In this document: positions 58,565 to 64,000 of the stretch, in pieces
Layout: each line of letters starts with the position of its first letter
Numbering within the stretch: the stretch's first letter is position 1
Source of the DNA: Aphanothece sp. CMT-3BRIN-NPC111
GTDB lineage: Bacteria; Cyanobacteriota; Cyanobacteriia; Cyanobacteriales; JAHHGU01
Assembly (NCBI GenBank): GCA_019359765.1
Contig: JAHHGU010000001.1
Span: 62,001-126,000, forward strand
Direction: 5' to 3'
DNA length: 64,000 nt
Position numbers and translations under genes: made by a program
The notes under the pieces: generated by a model
Told to the model about the DNA's origin: nothing
Database searches by the model: none
Seen by the model: the letters and a program-made list of their open reading frames with translations, nothing else

Positions 58565-59743
58565 ATGTTGCGTGATTATAGGCTGTTAGTGCTGCTGGCA
58601 ATAGGCTCCCTCACCTCAATGGTCGGTGGCGTGGTTGCTCCAATCTTGCCAGAAATTGTGCAACAACTGCACATCAATCGAGAGTTAGCAGGAAACTTGG
58701 TGAGTATGCACTGCTTGACATTTGCTGTATGCAGCCCCCTTCTCGGCATTTTGGCAGACCGCATCGGCAAGTTACGAGTGCTGATACCTTCGCTAATTTG
58801 TTACGCACTCTCTGGCATGGCAGGAGCCTTGATGCAAGATTTTTGGCCTTTGTTAATGACGCGGGCGTTGCTAGGTGCAGCTAGTGGCGGCATGGCAGCC
58901 GCTAGCTTAGGCTTGCTGGGGACTATGTATGAAGGCGAGGAGCGATCGCAGGTGCTGGGCTACGCAACTAGCACTCTAACCATCTCTAGCATTGCCTTCC
59001 CACTCTTGGGAGGCTGGGTCGGTGCCACTCACTGGCAATATGCCTTCTATCTTTACGGGCTGAGCCTACCGCTGACCGTGCTGGTCGCTTTAATCTTCAG
59101 GCAAAAGCAATCCATAAAAGCTCAATCTCCAGCGCTAGGCAACACCAGCAAGCTGGGCGAAGTTTTGAAATCTCCCCAGACCTTAAAGTTGCTCCTGGCC
59201 CTCTGCTTAGCATCATCTGTAGTGTATAGCGTAGTAATCTATACCCCCCTCTACCTCAAGGCGATCCTAGGAGCGGGTGCAGCTCTTAATGGCATCGTCT
59301 TGGCCGCGCGTGCCGTCGGAGCCGCTGCCATATCTGCCTTTGGAGCCAGACAGCTAGCTCAACGGTTTGGCCTGACAGGAGCTACATCCGTAGGATTCGG
59401 ATTAATGGCCTTGACGTTAATTACACTCCCGGTGCTGCGCGAACTAAGCCTGATCCTGCCAGCCGCAGTTTTGTTTGGCGTGGGATTCGGCATTGTTATG
59501 CCGACGCTGTATAGCGCTTTAGCTGATCTGGCTCCCTCAGCAGTGCGGTCTAGCGTGTTAGCAGCCGGAACAGGCGCTGGCTATCTGGGACAGTTTCTTT
59601 GCCCGATTCTGCTTAGACCAGTTCTATCCCACAGTGGACTGGAAGGAGTATTTTATGCCTCAGCAGCTATAGCGATGATTACAGGACTGTTGCTATTTAC
59701 TTTGACAGGCAGAAATTGTAGAGATAGAACCAATGGCATCTAG
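58565..59743 (+). CDS. MFS transporter, drug/metabolite exporter type
   Basis: 392 residues with 12 hydrophobic segments. The N-terminal LLVLLAIGSLTSMVGGVVAP, motif A-type loop GILADRIGKLRVLIP and the second-half PTLYSALADLAPSAVRSSV are typical of the DHA1-type MFS. It likely exports a small molecule by proton antiport. It is divergent from the Rieske gene and convergent with the AspH-type gene, suggesting export of a product of the surrounding enzymes. Translation may be coupled to a leader peptide. Confidence 0.85.
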   Translation: MLRDYRLLVLLAIGSLTSMVGGVVAPILPEIVQQLHINRELAGNLVSMHCLTFAVCSPLLGILADRIGKLRVLIPSLICYALSGMAGALMQDFWPLLMTRALLGAASGGMAAASLGLLGTMYEGEERSQVLGYATSTLTISSIAFPLLGGWVGATHWQYAFYLYGLSLPLTVLVALIFRQKQSIKAQSPALGNTSKLGEVLKSPQTLKLLLALCLASSVVYSVVIYTPLYLKAILGAGAALNGIVLAARAVGAAAISAFGARQLAQRFGLTGATSVGFGLMALTLITLPVLRELSLILPAAVLFGVGFGIVMPTLYSALADLAPSAVRSSVLAAGTGAGYLGQFLCPILLRPVLSHSGLEGVFYASAAIAMITGLLLFTLTGRNCRDRTNGI

Positions 59744-59744
59744 A

Positions 59745-60458
59745 TCATTTTACTAGTGCTTCAAAATGCTTCTCCCAATTTTCATGATTTACTTTAGCAA
59801 CTTGAATAATCGGGGATAAAGCAATTAGCTGACACACAAGCCAATTGACTGCGGAGAGAGGAAATCGCAACGGTCTAGCGATATCCAAAAATAGCACCAC
59901 ACGGTACCCATCTGTGTCATTCCAAACTTCGTGGAGGAAGGTATCATCAAAAATCAGGCTTTTACCTTCTTCCCAGTGAGCAACTTGATTACCTATACGC
60001 ATTTTGCAAGCAGAACTGGGTTGTGGTACCAACAGCCCCAGATGATATCGAATGATACCTTTATGCTTGCCGCGATGCTCAGGAATATGCTTGCCAGGAG
60101 CAAGTATAGAAAAAAAGGCAACCTTAAGACCCGGAATTTTTTCAAGGAGTTTTGTCGTTTCTGGGCATCTTTCACAGTTTTTTTGCGCCTTAAAACCGAA
60201 CGCACAAAAAAAATAGGTTTTCCAGCGATCGTCGTTGGCAATACGATGCTGCCGTGGGGAGATATCTTGAAAATTTGGCAATGCATCTGTGCGTTGCATC
60301 ACCTGCTCTAGTTCTTGGCGAATGACTTTCCAGTTAGCTTCTAACTCTTCTGCCCAAGGAAACTGTTGAGTATCAAAAAAGATAGAGTCTCCTACCAAAG
60401 AGTATTCTGGAACCATACTTTCCAGTTTTTTGGCTATTGCATCAAGCAATTTTTTCAT
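59745..60458 (-). CDS. aspartyl/asparaginyl beta-hydroxylase family dioxygenase
   Basis: 237 residues of the 2-oxoglutarate/Fe(II) AspH/LpxO-type fold. Likely iron ligands are His128 (HIPEHRGKHKGIIRYHLGL) and His176 (DDTFLHEVWNDTDG), with Arg186 binding 2-oxoglutarate (GYRVVLFLD). A membrane segment is not evident. The family hydroxylates Asp/Asn residues, fatty acyl chains (LpxO) or free amino acids in natural-product clusters. It lies 28 bases before the GH3 gene stop on the same strand and is probably co-transcribed with it; an acylated amino acid could be the shared substrate. Confidence 0.85.
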   Translation of the reverse strand: MKKLLDAIAKKLESMVPEYSLVGDSIFFDTQQFPWAEELEANWKVIRQELEQVMQRTDALPNFQDISPRQHRIANDDRWKTYFFCAFGFKAQKNCERCPETTKLLEKIPGLKVAFFSILAPGKHIPEHRGKHKGIIRYHLGLLVPQPSSACKMRIGNQVAHWEEGKSLIFDDTFLHEVWNDTDGYRVVLFLDIARPLRFPLSAVNWLVCQLIALSPIIQVAKVNHENWEKHFEALVK

Positions 60459-60486
60459 TTGAGAGAATAAATCAATTTGTGCAGGA

Positions 60487-62172
60487 TTAATTGTAATCCT
60501 CTGGTAGCCTCACTTCTTGCTGCACTGACAGTCCAGCAAGAAATTTCCGATCTTCGCTGATGTGGGGAATTTTTAACTGAGTTTCAGGAATTCCCCTTTC
60601 CCGCAGGCGCTGATGGATAATGGCAAAGCTTCCGGGTGCCAAAATCTGTAGACGAGGTGGCGGCACTTGATCTCGCCGCTTCACTTCATAGGAAACATGA
60701 ATTTCCTGGAGATGGCGATCGAACCGATCCAGAAACGCCTGGGGATCGCTGAGGGTATGACCGGGGGTGAGTTCAATATTCACCAGATAGTGAGCTGGGA
60801 CATCATGCTCAGATAAAGTCACACAGAACTCTTCTAAAGACAAAGCAAATTCTCGTTGCAACGTCTGCATGACTTGAATGACGTGAAATTCGGTTGTCTT
60901 CTCGGTTGTGGAAGAAAGCAAACCTCCTCGGCGGTGGCGGAAGACCAGTTTAGGCACTTGGTTGTAAAAACCCACGACCTCCACGACATCGCCAATATCG
61001 TAGCGGTAAAGACCACAGTAGTTGGTGACGAGAATGCGATAGCGCTCTCCTACACTGACTTCGTTGAAGAGTAAGGTTTTGGGATGCTCTGCCTCCCATT
61101 GTGCTTCTGGAATGAACTCAAAAAAGCCACTTTCAATCGCCAGAATACTGCCATCATCGTTGAAGTCGTGATAAATGCCGAAGATGGCTTCCGCAGAGGC
61201 GTAAATGCCCCCGAAGATGGGAGTGTCGCCAAAATAGGTAGGGAATCGTTCAAAGTAAAAGTCTGATGTTCCTCCACGAGCAGTACCGATAAAGGAAAGA
61301 TTGGGCCATGCCAGTTTAGGTGTGAGCCGCCCTTCTCGTTTCAGAACTTCACGCAATTGAGCCGCGCGATCTGGAGCCTGAGTTAGTTGTCGCTCAAGTC
61401 TGAGGCGCAGTTCTGGTTCCAGTTTTAACCAGGGGGCGATCGCTCCCACTTCTAAATCCTCAATCAACTCTTCGGCATACTGCTCTAAATACTCGCAGGT
61501 TCGCAGCGCCAGCATGGGAAAGTTGGCTGCCATTCCCCCCATAGACGCATCGCGCAGGGCAAATAGTAGGCAGAGGTAGTGCCGGGCGAGGCTATCTGCT
61601 GGCTGCATGGTTTCGTAAGGATGAGCCAATGTTTGCTGATACAGAAACTTGCCCAGACGTATGTCGCGAACACTCGTTGGCCCAAATTCGATGCCGCCAC
61701 TGGTACGGCCTAACAATTGCGCTGAACTGGGTAGAAGGAATTTCCTAATTTGCTGTCCGCGCGATCGCAGTGCCTCCACTGCAAAGCCAATACTTGCTAG
61801 ATTTGCCCGTTGCGCGACTTTCTGAGAACGCTTAGTCACGGGAATCAATTTTTGCTTTCCGGTAGAACCACTCGTCATATTCAGGTAAATAACCGGATCG
61901 GGCGTTAAAATATTAGGCTCGCCTCGTGCCACGCGCTCAATATAAGGCTCATAGCTGCTATAAGGCAGAATGGGAATGCGCTCTTGGAAGCGATCGATGC
62001 TTTTGATCTCTCTAAGTTGATATTGCCGACCTAGTTCGGTATCTTGATAAGCTCTTAAGAGAGAGTATAAGAATTGTTCCTGGACAGCACTGCTCTGGCG
62101 GATTTGGCGGACGAAATGTGCCTTTGTAAGTCGAGCAACAGTGGTCAAAACTGGCAGTAAGAAGTTTGCCAT
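60487..62172 (-). CDS. GH3 family acyl-adenylating enzyme
   Basis: 561 residues from the ATG at 62172 (MANFLLPVLTTVARLTKA). The ANL-superfamily core has the phosphate-binding loop NMTSGSTGKQKLIPVT, then GIYASAEAIFGIYHDF, and YRYDIGDVVEV. The C-terminal domain ends ISEDRKFLAGLSVQQEVRLP. GH3 proteins adenylate a carboxylate and join it to an amino acid, forming an amide (as for jasmonate and auxin in plants); bacterial members have largely unknown substrates. The open frame continues 321 bases upstream through the relic of another GH3 gene, so the longer form (start 62493) is not the true N-terminus. It precedes the AspH-type gene. Confidence 0.88.
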   Translation of the reverse strand: MANFLLPVLTTVARLTKAHFVRQIRQSSAVQEQFLYSLLRAYQDTELGRQYQLREIKSIDRFQERIPILPYSSYEPYIERVARGEPNILTPDPVIYLNMTSGSTGKQKLIPVTKRSQKVAQRANLASIGFAVEALRSRGQQIRKFLLPSSAQLLGRTSGGIEFGPTSVRDIRLGKFLYQQTLAHPYETMQPADSLARHYLCLLFALRDASMGGMAANFPMLALRTCEYLEQYAEELIEDLEVGAIAPWLKLEPELRLRLERQLTQAPDRAAQLREVLKREGRLTPKLAWPNLSFIGTARGGTSDFYFERFPTYFGDTPIFGGIYASAEAIFGIYHDFNDDGSILAIESGFFEFIPEAQWEAEHPKTLLFNEVSVGERYRILVTNYCGLYRYDIGDVVEVVGFYNQVPKLVFRHRRGGLLSSTTEKTTEFHVIQVMQTLQREFALSLEEFCVTLSEHDVPAHYLVNIELTPGHTLSDPQAFLDRFDRHLQEIHVSYEVKRRDQVPPPRLQILAPGSFAIIHQRLRERGIPETQLKIPHISEDRKFLAGLSVQQEVRLPEDYN

Positions 62173-62277
62173 TGAGGTTTTAAAGTAGCCAACGAAAAGA
62201 CACTGGATATTAATTAAAGCGGAAAAGGTGATAGATAGGAGGACTCGCTGCTTTCTAATCCCAATCCTCACAGAAGT

Positions 62278-62525
62278 CTTGATCTCATGTTCTACCGTCA
62301 GCCCAGCGAGAAAACCTTGGTCTTCGCTAATGTGGATAAATTTTAGCTGGGAATCTGGAACCCCCCTTTGCAGTTGGTGCTTACGGACGAGCGCAAAGCT
62401 TCCAGAAGCTAAAATTCGCAGGCGGGGGGGGAGGCACTGTATCTCTATGCTGAACTTCGTATGAAGTATGAATTTCCTTGAGCTTGTCGTCAAACATACT
62501 TACAAAAGAAGCACCTTGCCCCAAG
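62278..62525 (-). pseudogene. 3' relic of a second GH3 gene
   Basis: The minus strand encodes SFVSMFDDKLKEIHTSYEVQ, then, after a frameshift in a C8 run (62424-62431), RLRILASGSFALVRKHQLQR, QLKFIHISEDQGFLAGLTVE. This aligns with the C-terminus of the intact GH3 (HLQEIHVSYEVKRRD, RLQILAPGSFAIIHQRLRER, QLKIPHISEDRKFLAGLSVQ). The rest of that upstream copy is gone. With seven Cs the frame would be continuous, so the run could be a frameshift or a read error. The relic is in frame with the downstream GH3. Confidence 0.75.
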
Positions 62526-62841
62526 TGACCAAGTTATATTAAGTCCGATATATTATCCATAATCAAAATATCCCCGTGTCTCCGTAGCTGGTATGTCATT
62601 ACTAACTATGGGTATTCCACCGGAGACAATATTATCTGTTTGATAGGTAACACTCATGCTCTACCGATCAGATCTAACCGTAATTTTAGATTATACAAAA
62701 TCCGCCCCTATAACCCCCTTTTGATTTCTAGCCGTAGAGACGTCCCTGCGGAACGTTTCTACAAAATTGCTTATCAACGCCAAAATAAGAGCCTTTTAAG
62801 CAAAATTTTCACCTTCAAATTAGAAAAATCCTACGGTAAAA
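62526..62841. other. Gap between the GH3 relic and ccmO
   Basis: No gene recognised. It holds the imperfect palindrome 62734-62762 and AT-rich sequence. Confidence 0.4.
62734..62762. repeat. 29-base imperfect palindrome
   Basis: GTAGAGACGTCCCTG faces CGGAACGTTTCTAC. It shares the GTAGAGACGT arm with the palindromes at 19280 and 21458 and lies 79 bases past the ccmO stop on the leftward transcript. Confidence 0.6.
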
Positions 62842-63606
62842 CTATTCTTTAATATGAATAGGTAAACTAGCTAATTCTGGTAGTTCTACCAGTTCTTTTT
62901 CTACTTCCTGGAAGGCTATCGGCAACATCAAGGGTTCGGGTTTTTCCTCTATCAGGCAAGTTGCCACTGGCAGGGCATTCTCTAAGTCTTCTAACACACG
63001 AGGAATCACCATGACTGCGTGTAATTCCCCAATCCTCTCCGCTTCGTGCATACCAGCCTCAACAGCCATTGCCACATTCGCCACGGAACCCCGAATAATG
63101 GCGGTACACAAACCAGCACCAATAGTTTCGTAAGAAGACAGATAAACGTCAGCTGCCTTGAGCATGGCATCAGCTGCCCCCACCATAGCCGGAAATCCCC
63201 GTGTTTCCAATAAACCAATGGCTTCATTACTAATGCGACTGTAAGTATCGCTCTCCAGCATTTCGGATAAGCGACTGCCAATCGGGAAGATTACTTCCAA
63301 ATTTCCCAGGGGGCGGGGAATGACTAAAGAGGAAACGAGCTGACCAAACTGTTCGGCAGTCTGTGCGCCGGATTCCACAGCTAAGCGGACATCTGCTATC
63401 CCACCTCGGACAATAGCGGTACAGTGACCGCTGCCAATTTTTTCAAACCCGATTAGCGTCACCCCAGCTGACTTCAGCATCATATCGGCTGTGCCAACGA
63501 TGGCGGGGAAGCTACTAGTCGAAACCATGCCGAGAGCAGTGTCCTTGAAGTTTTTGGGTTGAGCTGGCCTTTGAAAGCGGACAAGCCCTTGCTGTTGTAC
63601 CTCCAC
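62842..63606 (-). CDS. ccmO: carboxysome shell protein CcmO (tandem BMC domains)
   Basis: 254 residues from a GTG at 63606 with GGAGG 6 bases upstream. Two BMC domains are visible: residues about 20-105 (ALGMVSTSSFPAIVGTADMM, GSGHCTAIVRGGIADVRLAV) and about 125-215 (AIGLLETRGFPAMVGAADAM, GAGLCTAIIRGSVANVAMAV), with an acidic/proline tail. CcmO forms pseudohexameric pores or edges in the beta-carboxysome shell that encloses Rubisco and carbonic anhydrase. It follows ccmN on the same strand by 101 bases, the usual ccmMNO-type order. Confidence 0.95.
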   Translation of the reverse strand: MEVQQQGLVRFQRPAQPKNFKDTALGMVSTSSFPAIVGTADMMLKSAGVTLIGFEKIGSGHCTAIVRGGIADVRLAVESGAQTAEQFGQLVSSLVIPRPLGNLEVIFPIGSRLSEMLESDTYSRISNEAIGLLETRGFPAMVGAADAMLKAADVYLSSYETIGAGLCTAIIRGSVANVAMAVEAGMHEAERIGELHAVMVIPRVLEDLENALPVATCLIEEKPEPLMLPIAFQEVEKELVELPELASLPIHIKE

Positions 63607-63707
63607 CTATGACCTCCGTGAGAAAATACTGAGCGACTAATTTAAGTATGCCTACACTCAGAGGTTAGTTGATGGTTGGTAGTTATGATCAATGCCAAAA
63701 GTCAAAA

Positions 63708-64000
63708 CTATTCACTCTCGCTATTTTCAGGGGAGGGGCTTAGAGATTTATTGTGAGGAAACAAAGTCTTCATCAGCCGATTCAGATTGGCTTGCCCATA
63801 GACGGGAACAACAGCAGCATTTGGTGGCGATTCAGGCTCTTTCTGAGGCGATTCAGGCTCTTTCTGAGCAGAGGGGTCTTTATAGGTAGTGTTTGGTAAA
63901 GTTGGGGAAACGGGGTCTTTATAGGTAGTGCTTGGTAAAGTTGGGGAAACGGCCTCTTTTTCAGTTGTGTGGGCTGAGTGCCCGTTCGCTTCTGTAATCA
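63708..64000 (-). CDS. ccmN: CcmN carboxysome assembly protein (3' end, partial)
   Basis: The frame runs off the window end and has no start inside. Its 96 codons contain a repetitive linker, two VSPTLPxTTYKDP units (39-base DNA repeat, 63873-63950) and two QKEPESP units. The C-terminal encapsulation peptide VYGQANLNRLMKTLFPHNK follows. That amphipathic helix is the CcmN element that binds shell protein CcmK and recruits the shell to the Rubisco-CcmM core. The upstream hexapeptide-repeat domain lies beyond the window. The opposite-strand frame at 63692-63889 is only its shadow. Confidence 0.88.
   Translation of the reverse strand, partial: ITEANGHSAHTTEKEAVSPTLPSTTYKDPVSPTLPNTTYKDPSAQKEPESPQKEPESPPNAAVVPVYGQANLNRLMKTLFPHNKSLSPSPENSESE

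Noticed and set aside
62173..62493. N-terminal extension of the GH3 enzyme as a genuine extra domain
   Set aside because: It is the 3' end of another GH3 gene followed by unrelated sequence; the family N-terminus begins at 62172.
63692..63889. 65-residue plus-strand ORF at the window end
   Set aside because: It is antisense to the ccmN 3' end, whose encapsulation peptide and repeats explain the sequence.

Overview
The window comes from a cyanobacterium. It carries two genes of a beta-carboxysome locus (ccmN, cut by the window end, and ccmO), a PixJ-type photoreceptor chemotaxis operon, SLH/OprB porins, PatA-family regulators, DevC/DevA ABC transporter genes and frequent HIP1-type GCGATCGC octamers. 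The intergenic regions hold the short palindromes, G-rich tracts and small tandem repeats typical of large filamentous or colonial cyanobacterial genomes. Genus cannot be fixed from the sequence.

Layout. (1) 0.2-17.5 kb: a chemotaxis/phototaxis operon read rightwards: PatA-like regulator, CheY, CheW, second PatA-like regulator, receptor 1, an ethanolamine-permease-like transporter, a decayed receiver fragment, receptor 2 (a probable cyanobacteriochrome with Cys606 and Cys634-His635), a CheA hybrid kinase, a CheW-like protein and a MHYT membrane protein. (2) 17.5-19.3 kb: tRNA-Phe, a 53-residue metallothionein, its SmtB/BxmR-like repressor and a decayed IS200/IS605-type element. (3) 19.5-27.5 kb: two iron-uptake-type porins flanking a DUF255 thioredoxin-fold protein, plus a FecR-domain protein. 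(4) 28.3-36.4 kb: a sigma-70-like factor, a DUF1822 protein and a 1752-residue caspase-NTPase-WD40 protein. (5) 36.8-39.6 kb: a secreted M4 metalloprotease and a relic of a second copy. (6) 39.8-46.8 kb: a leftward signalling block with a REC-EAL protein, a multi-PAS/GAF histidine kinase and a REC-kinase. (7) 47.4-50.3 kb: a fatty-acid-hydroxylase-family enzyme and devC-devA without devB. (8) 50.4-62.5 kb: a metabolic region with an SDR epimerase/reductase, a GNAT-fold acyltransferase, a B12/radical-SAM enzyme, an alpha-oxoamine synthase, an internally deleted Rieske protein, an MFS exporter, an AspH-type hydroxylase and a GH3 acyl-adenylating enzyme. (9) 62.8-64.0 kb: ccmO and the 3' end of ccmN.

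The most interesting regions are 8 and 1. Region 8 holds the three enzyme types known to build bacterial ceramides (alpha-oxoamine synthase, GNAT acyltransferase, SDR reductase), plus tailoring enzymes, an exporter and an acyl-activating enzyme. It may be a lipid or lipoamino-acid pathway, partly in decay. Region 1 couples a light-type receptor, a receptor that has lost its bilin cysteine, and a small-amine permease in one operon. Several relics fall outside the obvious ORFs: a receiver fragment, a duplicated protease N-terminus, a GH3 3' end, a four-helix-bundle gene and two tnpB remnants. Very short genes were also recovered: the metallothionein, a ribbon-helix-helix-like ORF of 43 codons and the ccmN tail.
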